Origin: Atribacterota bacterium | Lineage (GTDB): Bacteria > Atribacterota > Phoenicimicrobiia > Phoenicimicrobiales > Phoenicimicrobiaceae | NCBI GenBank assembly: GCA_030666935.1 | Contig: DAOUWX010000065.1 | Coordinates: forward strand, 1-8,888 | Direction of reading: 5' to 3' | DNA: 8,888 nucleotides | Shown here: piece after piece, positions 1 through 5,611 of the stretch | Numbering within the stretch: the stretch's first letter is position 1 | Layout: the number at the start of each line of letters is the position of its first letter | Notes under the pieces: model-generated | Told to the model about the DNA's origin: nothing | Database searches by the model: none | The model's input: the letters and a program-made list of their open reading frames with translations, nothing else | Program-made: the position numbers and the translations under genes

Positions 1-112
1 AAAACAAAGGTAAAACCTGAATAATTATAAATAAACATAATTAATTAAAATTTTTATAAATTTTATGATCAATAATTTATGTCCCGGCAACTTATTTAGA
101 TAAATAGAATAA

Positions 113-154
113 AAAATAAGGCTAACAGGTTTTTAATTTTGTTAGCCTTATTTT
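113..154. terminator. Bidirectional intrinsic terminator hairpin
   Basis: The 14-base arms AAAATAAGGCTAAC (113-126) and GTTAGCCTTATTTT (141-154) are perfect reverse complements around a 14-base loop. The outer part of the stem is A-rich on the left and T-rich on the right, so a transcript from either strand would end in a U tract. It would suit the end of a gene lying to the left of the window, and would also isolate the lipM-like operon. Confidence 0.75.
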
Positions 155-170
155 ATTGAAAACCTATTTG

Positions 171-250
171 GTATATAGTATATCGTATATAGTATATAGT
201 GAAGAAAATAGAAGTCAGAAGATAAGATAGTATCGCGTATATAGTAAAGA
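171..250. repeat. Heptamer tandem repeats (GTATATA family)
   Basis: Four consecutive 7-base units occupy 171-198: GTATATA, GTATATC, GTATATA, GTATATA. After a short interval a second 7-base series follows (AGAAGTC, AGAAGAT, AAGATAG across 210-230), and another GTATATA lies at 237-243. The constant period of 7 in different unit sequences suggests a family of degenerate short tandem repeats rather than chance AT richness. No coding function is visible. Confidence 0.7.
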
Positions 251-255
251 TAGTT

Positions 256-311
256 AACCGGTTATCCGGTTTGCCAGTCTACCGGTCGCCCGGTCTTCTG
301 GTCTACCAGTC
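256..311. repeat. Octamer tandem array, seven units (NNCYRGTY)
   Basis: Seven consecutive 8-base units fill this interval exactly: AACCGGTT, ATCCGGTT, TGCCAGTC, TACCGGTC, GCCCGGTC, TTCTGGTC, TACCAGTC. The core CYRGT stays in phase while the first two bases of each unit vary. The block is much richer in G and C than its surroundings. It is answered by an inverted array of the same unit at 402-441. It has no spacer/repeat alternation, so it is not a CRISPR. Confidence 0.8.
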
Positions 312-401
312 AATACAACAAGCAATACGATTCTACTTACTAAGAACCAAGAACTGAAAACCCGTATTTTATACTGACAACTATTTGCTAATGACTGAAA
401 T

Positions 402-441
402 AAACCGGATAACTGGCAAACTGGGTAACTGGCCAACCAAA
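402..441. repeat. Inverted octamer array (AACYGG units)
   Basis: Units AAACCGGA, TAACTGGC, AAACTGGG, TAACTGGC and a degenerate CAACCAAA follow each other with a period of 8. They are the reverse complement of the unit at 256-311, so the two arrays face each other across about 90 bases. The intervening stretch carries looser 7-base series, such as AAGAACC/AAGAACT near 342 and ACTGACA/ACTATTT near 373. Confidence 0.7.
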
Positions 442-470
442 TGGATTTATTTTTTAATAAAAGAAGGATT

Positions 471-498
471 TTGAGATATTTTGTAGAATAAATATATT
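471..498 (+). promoter_or_regulatory. Possible promoter of the lipM operon
   Basis: TTGAGA (471-476) and TATATT (493-498) are separated by 16 bases, resembling sigma-70 type -35 and -10 boxes. They lie about 65 bases upstream of the first start codon. The background is AT-rich, so chance matches are likely and this is a tentative call. Confidence 0.35.
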
Positions 499-564
499 AG
501 TAAATTAGTCCATCTCGTACTATGCACTTAATTTTATTTTAACCAAACAGAAAGGGAAAAATTA

Positions 565-1449
565 ATGGAATGGCGATTAATAAAAGATAATTACCATACC
601 GGTTTTATGAATATGGCTATTGATGAGGCAATAATGATAGCTCACCGGGAGGGTTTAGTTCCTCCCACTATCAGGTTTTATAAATGGGCTCCACCGGCTG
701 TGTCTTTGGGGTATTTTCAGGACTTAAAAAAAGAGATTGATGTAGATGTTTGTAAGAATCTGGGAATCGACATTGTCCGTAGGCCAACAGGGGGAAAAGC
801 AGTCCTCCATGATAAAGAATTAACCTATAGTTTTATAATTAGAGAAAACCATCCTTTAGTTAATAATTCTATATTAGAGACCTATAAGAAGATTAGCGGA
901 GGAATGATTAGAGGTCTTTCTTATTTAGGAATAACAGCTGAATTAGTTCCTTTGAGAGAAAAATTAAAGAGCACTCCCTCAGGAAATGAGGCCAAATCCG
1001 AAATTTCCCATTCAGATATTAAATCAATCTGTTTTTCCGTTCCCTCTCAATACGAGGTACAGGTTGGTGGTAAAAAGATTGTAGGGTCTGCTCAGGTAAG
1101 AAAAGGAGGAATAGTTTTACAACACGGTTCTTTATTGATAGAATTAGAAAAAGATAAGCTATTTTCTGTATTTAATTTTCTTTCTGCTCAGATAAGAGAA
1201 AAACTAAAAACGAGATTTAATGCCACTAGCTTGGAAGAGATTTTAAAGAGAAAGATAAATTTTTCAGAATTATCAGAAATTCTTCCCCGTGGCTTTGAAG
1301 AAGAGTTTGGAGTAAGATTAGTGGAAGGCAAATTAACTGAACAGGAAGAAAAAATATCGAAAGAACTTTTAGAAAATAAGTACTCGACCTATGAGTGGAA
1401 TTACGAAAGGAAAAATAATCAACTTGATTTTCAAAAAATAAAGGAGTAG
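565..1449 (+). CDS. lipM: Lipoate pathway octanoyl/lipoyl transferase, LipM-like
   Basis: This 294-residue protein belongs to the biotin/lipoate A/B ligase family and resembles LipM, which moves octanoyl groups from acyl carrier protein to GcvH as the first step of protein lipoylation in the cytoplasm. Visible family marks are an N-terminal FNMAIDEA-like segment (GFMNMAIDEA, 13-22), the RRPTGG motif (72-77) followed by LHDKELTYSF, the likely catalytic Cys156 in ICFSVPSQYEV, the conserved lysine in GKKIVGSAQ (about 171), and a C-terminal YEWNY segment (276-280). Length matches the family (about 280). The ATG is preceded by a weak AAAGGG ribosome site. It is the first gene of a close operon with two nucleoside kinases. 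LipL, an amidotransferase of the same fold that also uses a cysteine, or an LplA-type ligase are alternatives; the RRPTGG-Cys pattern favours LipM. No lipoyl synthase is in the window. Confidence 0.85.
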   Translation: MEWRLIKDNYHTGFMNMAIDEAIMIAHREGLVPPTIRFYKWAPPAVSLGYFQDLKKEIDVDVCKNLGIDIVRRPTGGKAVLHDKELTYSFIIRENHPLVNNSILETYKKISGGMIRGLSYLGITAELVPLREKLKSTPSGNEAKSEISHSDIKSICFSVPSQYEVQVGGKKIVGSAQVRKGGIVLQHGSLLIELEKDKLFSVFNFLSAQIREKLKTRFNATSLEEILKRKINFSELSEILPRGFEEEFGVRLVEGKLTEQEEKISKELLENKYSTYEWNYERKNNQLDFQKIKE

Positions 1450-1453
1450 GTAG

Positions 1454-2083
1454 ATGATTAAACTTAAGAGTAAATTTATTGTAGTTGAGGGAGCCATAGG
1501 AGCAGGGAAAACAAGTTTAGTTTTATTGCTAAGTAAAAGGTTTAATGCAAGACATAATTTAGAAGTGGTGGAAGAAAATCCTTTTTTATCTAAATTTTAT
1601 AATGATATAGAAAGATACGCCTTCCAGACTCAGATATTTTTTTTACTGAGCCGCTACAAACAACAATTAGAATTAGCCCAGCAAGATTTATTTAATCAAT
1701 CAGTTTTTTCTGACTACCTATTTGCCAAAGATAGGATATTTGCTCATTTAAATCTTTCTGGAAATGAGCTTTCTATGTATGAACGCCTCTATGAAATTAT
1801 GGTTAAAGGTATCCCTCGACCAGATCTAATTGTTTACTTGCAGGCGAGTACTGAAATGTTAATGAAAAGGATAGCACTAAGAGATCGGCCTTTTGAACGA
1901 AAAATGTCTTTTGAATATATGAGAAGATTGAATTTGGCTTATGAAGAATTTTTTTCTCATCCCGATAATTATAAGAAAATAAAACTAATTAAAATAAAGA
2001 CTAACAACCTTGACTTTGTAGGTAAGAGTAAAGACCTTGAATATGTTATAGATGAAATTTACAAGGGGGATAGTTTAAAATGA
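1454..2083 (+). CDS. dgk: Deoxynucleoside kinase, Dgk-like (deoxyguanosine kinase type)
   Basis: A 209-residue deoxynucleoside kinase that would phosphorylate a salvaged deoxynucleoside, likely a purine one, to its 5'-monophosphate in the cytoplasm. The P-loop GAIGAGKT is at 13-20, EENPF at 40-44 matches the substrate-side loop, and the arginine-rich lid RDRPFER is at 143-149. In place of the DRS/ERS motif usual in this superfamily it has SDY (86-88) followed by KDRIFA, which recalls the DY-containing motif I remember for Bacillus subtilis Dgk. This is the basis for the subtype and is from memory. A good AAGGAG site (1441-1446), lying in the end of lipM, supports the ATG start four bases after the lipM stop. 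It overlaps the next kinase by ATGA, so the two are probably made together and, as with the tandem kinases of Lactobacillus acidophilus, might form a heterodimer. Confidence 0.85.
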   Translation: MIKLKSKFIVVEGAIGAGKTSLVLLLSKRFNARHNLEVVEENPFLSKFYNDIERYAFQTQIFFLLSRYKQQLELAQQDLFNQSVFSDYLFAKDRIFAHLNLSGNELSMYERLYEIMVKGIPRPDLIVYLQASTEMLMKRIALRDRPFERKMSFEYMRRLNLAYEEFFSHPDNYKKIKLIKIKTNNLDFVGKSKDLEYVIDEIYKGDSLK

Positions 2084-2715
2084 AGAAATTTATTATAGTA
2101 TCAGGGAATATTGGTTGTGGTAAATCAAGTTTAACTGATCTCTTGAGTAAAAGATTAGGTTGGAAACCGTATTATGAAGTAGTACAAAACAATCCTTATT
2201 TAGAGGACTTCTATGGAGATATGAAAAAATGGAGTTTTCATCTCCAAATATTTTTTCTGTCCAAGAGATTTCGCCATCATCAAGAGATATTAAAGAATCC
2301 TGCCTCTGTAGTTCAGGATAGAAGTATTTATGAGGATGTAGATATATTTGCAAAAAATTTAAATCAGCAGGAATATATGGAGGATCGTGATTATGAAAAT
2401 TACCAGGAATTGTTTAACATAATGACCCAATTTCTCACTCCTCCGGATTTAATCGTCTACCTTCAAGCTTCAGTTCCCACTCTCTTAAAAAGAATTTCTT
2501 CACGAGGAAGAGATTATGAAAAAACTATTTCTGAGGAATATTTGAATCAGTTAAATATTTTATATGAGGAGTGGATAGAGAATTTTAGCATCTGCCCTAT
2601 CTTAAATGTTCCGGCAGATGATTTAGATTTTGTCAAAAGACCCGAACATCTAAAATTGATTACCAATAAGATATTGGATAAACTCCAGGGAGTAGAAAAG
2701 GTAGTATTTGATTAG
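2080..2715 (+). CDS. dck: Deoxynucleoside kinase, Dck/Dak-like
   Basis: A 211-residue paralogue of the preceding kinase, probably acting on deoxyadenosine and/or deoxycytidine in nucleoside salvage. The P-loop GNIGCGKS lies at 9-16, NNPYLEDFY at 37-45, WSFHLQIFFL at 51-60, the catalytic-region DRS motif at 80-82 within QDRSIYEDVDIFAK, and the lid SRGRDYEK at 141-148. The intact DRSIYED motif and WSFHLQ segment are typical of the Dck/Dak branch of bacterial kinases. ATG at 2080-2082 overlaps the TGA of the upstream kinase, with AAGGGGG about 10 bases upstream, so translation is likely coupled. Substrate preference cannot be fixed from sequence; the kinase family assignment is firm. Confidence 0.87.
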   Translation: MKKFIIVSGNIGCGKSSLTDLLSKRLGWKPYYEVVQNNPYLEDFYGDMKKWSFHLQIFFLSKRFRHHQEILKNPASVVQDRSIYEDVDIFAKNLNQQEYMEDRDYENYQELFNIMTQFLTPPDLIVYLQASVPTLLKRISSRGRDYEKTISEEYLNQLNILYEEWIENFSICPILNVPADDLDFVKRPEHLKLITNKILDKLQGVEKVVFD

Positions 2716-2729
2716 GAGGAAATATTTTG
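2714..2729 (+). promoter_or_regulatory. Ribosome binding site fixing a TTG start
   Basis: AGGAGGA at 2714-2720, overlapping the stop of the kinase gene, sits six bases before TTG (2727-2729). No ATG or GTG is placed equally well, so the flavodoxin-like protein most likely starts at this TTG. Confidence 0.7.
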
Positions 2730-3134
2730 AGAGCAACATTAATTTATGCTGGAGAAAGTAAAAAATTAGAATTGTTTGTGAAAAAAATATCATCAATTAT
2801 CGAAAGAAAAGGAAATGAATTAAAGGTAATTAAAACGGAAAGGGGAATAGTTAATTGCAATTTATTGCCTTATGAATTTGTCTTTGTGGGCTGCCCGGTT
2901 TCAAGTATGTTTAAAGGTAAGTTACCTTCTGAATTAATCGATTATATAAAACGATGTGCTGGATTGGAAAGAAAAAAGACTATTGCTTTTATCATTCCGT
3001 GGTTCATGGGAAACGATAAAACCTTAAAGAATTTAATGAGTTTATTAGAGAGTAAGGGTTCTTTTGTAATAGATTTCAAGCAGATTAGGAATATAGATAA
3101 AGACAGCGAGCTATTAGCCTCCCGTTTAAAATAA
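2727..3134 (+). CDS. Small flavodoxin-fold protein, function unknown
   Basis: A 135-residue protein with an alternating strand/helix pattern like a short flavodoxin. The N-terminal strand RATLIYAGES leads to a loop and helix, EFVFVGCPVSSMFKGKLPSELIDYI (50-74) resembles the second FMN-contacting strand and loop of flavodoxins, and KTIAFIIPWFMGNDKTLKNL (84-103) resembles the third strand and loop. The usual phosphate loop (T/SxTGxT) near the start is not evident: AGESKK is shorter and lacks the classic threonines, so FMN binding is uncertain. It starts with TTG after a strong AGGAGGA and is the last gene of the lipM-kinase unit, ending immediately before a REP-like hairpin. It could be an electron carrier or a non-binding flavodoxin-like domain; I assign only the fold. 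Confidence 0.6.
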   Translation: MRATLIYAGESKKLELFVKKISSIIERKGNELKVIKTERGIVNCNLLPYEFVFVGCPVSSMFKGKLPSELIDYIKRCAGLERKKTIAFIIPWFMGNDKTLKNLMSLLESKGSFVIDFKQIRNIDKDSELLASRLK

Positions 3135-3221
3135 AATGCACCAGGGGACGGTTCTCTGGTGCATTATTGAGCGAGCATTCTCTTAAAAAGTACACCAGAG
3201 AACCGTCCCCTGGTGCATTTT
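3133..3221. repeat. REP-like inverted hairpin pair, possible terminator
   Basis: Two 31-base arms (3133-3163 and 3191-3221) are reverse complements with a single mismatch, separated by 27 bases. Each arm is itself a hairpin: TGCACCAG, loop GGGACGGTTCT, CTGGTGCA in the left copy, and the mirrored form in the right copy with one changed base (TACACCAG). The GGGACGGTTCT loop and paired inverted layout are like REP/BIME elements mobilised by REP-associated tyrosine transposases (RAYTs). The right arm is followed by six T residues (3218-3223), so the structure could also end transcription of the upstream operon. No transposase gene is in the window. Confidence 0.8.
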
Positions 3222-3243
3222 TTAATCTTAAAGGAAATGCAAA

Positions 3244-4206
3244 ATGGCAAAAGATGTATTAAAATTTTTAAGAGAGAAAGAATACGTTTCCGGTGAAGTT
3301 CTGGCAAAAAAATTGGGTATCTCCCGGGTGGCAATTTGGAAACAGATACAAAAACTAAAGGATAAGGGGTATAAAATAACATCCGACCAAAATCTGGGCT
3401 ATTGCCTGGTTTCCCACCCCGATCTTTTACTCCCCCAAGAAATTCAAAGAGGATTATCCACTAACCATATCGGCAAAAAAATATATTATTTCCCCGAATT
3501 AAAATCTACCAATATAATAGCTAAAGAGAAAGTTTTACATGGAGCAGAGGGGATAGATGAAGGTACATTAATTATTGCTGAAAGGCAGAGTGCAGGGAAG
3601 GGGAGATTAGGCCGGGAATGGTTTTCACCTGCTGGAGGTATCTGGCTTTCCATAATATTATACCCTCGACTTTCTCCTTCTTATATATCTCGAATAACTT
3701 TAATGACCGCGGTAGCGGTAGTAAGGGCTATCAAGATATGCACTCAAATTGAATCTCAAATAAAATGGCCCAATGATATATTAATAAATGAGAAAAAAGT
3801 ATGTGGAATACTGACTGAAATGAGTGCCGAGTTAGACATAATAAATTGGGTAGTAGTGGGAATAGGCATAAACGCAAATATAGATCATCAAGACTTCCCT
3901 AAAGATATTCAGGAAAATACAATTTCTTTAAAAGAAGTTTCAGGGAAAGAGATTTCGCGAGTTAAGTTAGTGAAGGACTTTTTACGGGAATTTAAAAGGT
4001 ATTACGAAATATTAAAAAGAAGAGAATTTTTTTCTATCTTGAAGGAATGGAAACTAAACTCCCATACTCTGGGGAGAAAGATAAGGGTAGATATGGGAGA
4101 AAAAATTATTACAGGAGAAGCGGTAGATATAAACGAAGAAGGAGCCCTGATTTTAAAAAAAGAAGATGGCGAACTGGTAAAAATAATTTCCGGTACTATC
4201 ATTTAA
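3244..4206 (+). CDS. birA: Bifunctional biotin-protein ligase and biotin repressor BirA
   Basis: A 320-residue group II biotin protein ligase: it makes biotinyl-AMP, transfers biotin to the carrier lysine of biotin-dependent carboxylases, and when loaded with biotinyl-AMP acts as a repressor. A winged helix-turn-helix occupies residues 4-50 (VSGEVLAKKLGISRVAIWKQIQKL). The catalytic domain shows STN (88-90), the biotinyl-AMP loop GKGRLGR (118-124) inside AERQSAGKGRLGREW, KWPNDI (174-179), and VVVGIGINAN (203-212). An SH3-like C-terminal domain covers about 276-320. Length and domain order fit the family. ATG is preceded by AAAGGA at 3230-3235. The gene lies directly upstream of a BirA-box-like promoter and bioY, which supports the regulatory role. 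The helix-turn-helix is intact, unlike that of group I ligases. Confidence 0.95.
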   Translation: MAKDVLKFLREKEYVSGEVLAKKLGISRVAIWKQIQKLKDKGYKITSDQNLGYCLVSHPDLLLPQEIQRGLSTNHIGKKIYYFPELKSTNIIAKEKVLHGAEGIDEGTLIIAERQSAGKGRLGREWFSPAGGIWLSIILYPRLSPSYISRITLMTAVAVVRAIKICTQIESQIKWPNDILINEKKVCGILTEMSAELDIINWVVVGIGINANIDHQDFPKDIQENTISLKEVSGKEISRVKLVKDFLREFKRYYEILKRREFFSILKEWKLNSHTLGRKIRVDMGEKIITGEAVDINEEGALILKKEDGELVKIISGTII

Positions 4207-4212
4207 TTTTTT

Positions 4213-4241
4213 TTGACATCACCGTTAACTTAAGATAATAT
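4213..4241 (+). promoter_or_regulatory. Promoter of bioY
   Basis: TTGACA (4213-4218) and TAATAT (4236-4241) are separated by 17 bases, close to the sigma-70/sigma-A consensus. The -35 box begins only seven bases after the birA stop, so bioY has its own promoter and can be controlled separately from birA. Confidence 0.8.
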
Positions 4242-4251
4242 GTTGGTTAAC
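4224..4251. promoter_or_regulatory. BirA operator-like site overlapping the bioY promoter
   Basis: Two GTTAAC cores (4224-4229 and 4246-4251) are separated by 16 bases. The right half reads GGTTAACAAT, matching the known Bacillus-type BirA half-site; the left half reads ACCGTTAACT and is weaker outside the core. Known BirA operators are two such half-sites 14-16 bases apart. The site brackets the -10 box, so biotinyl-AMP-bound BirA would block initiation when biotin is plentiful. Confidence 0.8.
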
Positions 4252-4283
4252 AATAATTCATCAGAAAATCGGAGGCTTTAAAG

Positions 4284-4817
4284 GTGTCAAAAATAAATAT
4301 TCGTCAGATGACTTTAATTTCTTTGTTTGCTGCCTTAACTGCAGTAGGAGCATTCATTTCTATTCCCCTTTATCCTGTCCCTCTTACTTTGCAGACTTTA
4401 TTTACTCTTTTGGCTGCTATGACCCTGGGAAGCGATATGGCAGCTTCCAGCCAGATAATCTATGTGTTTTTGGGGATAATAGGCTTACCAGTTTTTGCCG
4501 GTTTTAAGGCTGGGATAGGAATTCTATTTGGACCAACCGGTGGATTTTTATTTGGATTTATAATTTCCGCTTATGTTATTGGTAAGATAATAGAAGTAAA
4601 AAAAGAAAAGAATTTTTTTTATTATTTCTTGGCTGGTTTATCCGGAATGATAATTATTTATATAACCGGCATAACTCAACTATCTTTGGTCACAGGTATA
4701 GGAATAAAAAGGGCTCTGCTTATCGGAGCATTGCCTTTTTTACCCGGAGATATTTTAAAAATAATTGCCGCCTCCTTCATTGCCAGTAAATTGAAATTAA
4801 TAAACCAATTAAAATAA
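4284..4817 (+). CDS. bioY: Biotin ECF transporter substrate-binding subunit BioY
   Basis: A 177-residue integral membrane protein of the BioY family, the S component that binds biotin in energy-coupling-factor transporters. It has about six hydrophobic segments. Family marks include PLYPVPLTLQTLFTLLAA (28-45), the GLIGLPVFAG-like segment GIIGLPVFAGFKAGIGILFGPTGGFLFGF (64-92), and the C-terminal LPGDILKIIAA segment (152-163). The GTG start follows GGAGG (4271-4275) by eight bases. The EcfA/EcfT energising subunits are not nearby, so it probably shares a module encoded elsewhere or works alone, as some BioY proteins can. The BirA-box promoter upstream implies repression by biotin through the adjacent birA product. 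Confidence 0.93.
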   Translation: MSKINIRQMTLISLFAALTAVGAFISIPLYPVPLTLQTLFTLLAAMTLGSDMAASSQIIYVFLGIIGLPVFAGFKAGIGILFGPTGGFLFGFIISAYVIGKIIEVKKEKNFFYYFLAGLSGMIIIYITGITQLSLVTGIGIKRALLIGALPFLPGDILKIIAASFIASKLKLINQLK

Positions 4818-4861
4818 CTATAATAAATTAGATAGAATTAGTAGCCTCGAATAGATGGTTA

Positions 4862-4870
4862 TGGTATAAT
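4862..4870 (+). promoter_or_regulatory. Extended -10 element before tRNA-Pro
   Basis: TGGTATAAT contains a perfect TATAAT (4865-4870) preceded by the TGn of an extended -10 promoter. No clear -35 box is seen 16-18 bases upstream. Transcription would begin near 4877, about 33 bases before the tRNA. Confidence 0.5.
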
Positions 4871-4909
4871 TCAATATTATAGAATAGTAACACTATGTCT
4901 TATATCTTT

Positions 4910-4986
<77 letters not shown>

Positions 4987-5066
4987 GAATATTTATCTCA
5001 AAGCGACTTTTTTCCAGGATTAAATTACTCGATAGTCAAATCAAAAGAACAGCCTAACATTTTTAT

Positions 5067-5095
5067 TTGACAAAAGTGTTTAGTAGCTATATACT
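5067..5095 (+). promoter_or_regulatory. Strong promoter predicting a leaderless marR transcript
   Basis: TTGACA (5067-5072) and TATACT (5090-5095) are 17 bases apart. Initiation about seven bases beyond the -10 box falls on the A of the ATG at 5102. No ribosome binding site exists before this ATG, and an in-frame TAG at 5084-5086 rules out a longer protein. Confidence 0.7.
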
Positions 5096-5097
5096 TA
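5075..5097. promoter_or_regulatory. Candidate MarR operator, upstream copy
   Basis: This 23-base segment matches 5589-5611 at 19 of 23 positions. It has near-inverted ends, AGTGT (5075-5079) and ATACT (5091-5095), and covers the spacer and -10 box of the marR promoter, where an autorepressor would bind. The assignment is inferred from position and similarity. Confidence 0.45.
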
Positions 5098-5101
5098 TAT
5101 T

Positions 5102-5575
5102 ATGAAACAAGTAAGAGATGTATCTCCACGATCTGTACTCGAATCCTTTAAACGAGTTGCCAGGAAATGGCAAAAATTGGAAAAGCAAACAAGGAAGTTC
5201 GGAACCGATATCGAATTATACAGTTCGGAAATTCACTTAATCGAGATGATCGGAGAAAATGAGGGATTAAGCGTAACAGATATTGCCAGATTACTTGATA
5301 TAACAAAGGGTGCTGTTTCGCAAACTCTAAAAAAACTAGAAATAAAAAAATTAGCAAAAAAAGAGGAAGATCCCACAAATGCCTCAAGAGTCCTTGTGGA
5401 GTTAACTCCCCTGGGTTGGGAGGTTTTTAATGCACATAAGCGATGGCATGAGGCTATAGATGGCGGTTTCAGGAAGTATTTTTTGGAGTTAGAGAGTGAA
5501 AATATAATTTTTTTAAAAGAATTTCTTAAAATGTTCGAAGCATTCCTTGATAACAAGGGTAAGTCGAGGGAGTAA
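5102..5575 (+). CDS. MarR-family transcriptional regulator
   Basis: A 157-residue winged-helix regulator of the MarR family, which usually acts as a dimer and represses nearby genes until a small ligand or oxidant releases it. The N-terminal helix (about 10-35) leads into the DNA-binding core: LSVTDIARLLDITKGAVSQTLKKLEIKKLA (56-85) is the helix-turn-helix, and KKEEDPTNASRVLVELTPLGWEVF (86-109) is the wing with the characteristic D-P-x-N-x-R-x-x-x-x-x-L-T-x-x-G pattern. A helical C-terminus (110-150) would form the dimer interface. No cysteine is present, so a thiol redox switch is unlikely. There is no ribosome binding site and the promoter places +1 at the ATG, suggesting leaderless translation. 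A sequence like its own promoter region follows the gene, so it may also control the downstream membrane protein. Confidence 0.88.
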   Translation: MKQVRDVSPRSVLESFKRVARKWQKLEKQTRKFGTDIELYSSEIHLIEMIGENEGLSVTDIARLLDITKGAVSQTLKKLEIKKLAKKEEDPTNASRVLVELTPLGWEVFNAHKRWHEAIDGGFRKYFLELESENIIFLKEFLKMFEAFLDNKGKSRE

Positions 5576-5588
5576 TTTTTTTAGTTTG

Positions 5589-5611
5589 AGTGTTAAGTTA
5601 CTATACACTTA
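5589..5611. promoter_or_regulatory. Candidate MarR operator, downstream copy
   Basis: The segment shares 19 of 23 bases with 5075-5097 and is the better palindrome: AGTGT (5589-5593) and ACACT (5605-5609) flank an 11-base centre. It starts 13 bases after the marR stop. The equivalent of the upstream -35/-10 pair is degraded here (TTAGTT and TACACT), so it may be a binding site more than a promoter. Confidence 0.4.

Larger units (their letters stand above)
1..564. other. Intergenic region without a supported gene
   Basis: This stretch of more than 500 bases before the first gene is very AT-rich and shows no convincing open frame on either strand. From left to right it holds an AT-rich stretch (1-112) in which I see nothing, a perfect hairpin (113-154), tandem heptamers and octamers (171-441), and a short promoter-like segment before the lipM-like gene. 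The only longish open frame, on the minus strand across 254-436, simply reads through the repeat arrays and has no ribosome binding site or recognisable domain. Confidence 0.7.

Noticed and set aside
254..436. Minus-strand small protein of 60 residues
   Set aside because: It is read entirely through the octamer arrays, has no ribosome binding site, and shows no domain pattern.
171..441. CRISPR array
   Set aside because: Units of 7-8 bases run directly into each other with no spacers, and no cas gene is present.
3164..3382. Minus-strand protein of 72 residues
   Set aside because: It lies antisense to the birA start and includes the REP hairpin; birA is unambiguous on the plus strand.
4047..4238. 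Plus-strand small protein overlapping the birA end
   Set aside because: It is a shifted frame inside the birA C-terminal domain, highly basic by composition, and runs into the bioY promoter.
4207..4283. Biotin or other riboswitch upstream of bioY
   Set aside because: The gap is only 77 bases and is fully explained by promoter, BirA-like operator and ribosome site; no riboswitch fold is evident.
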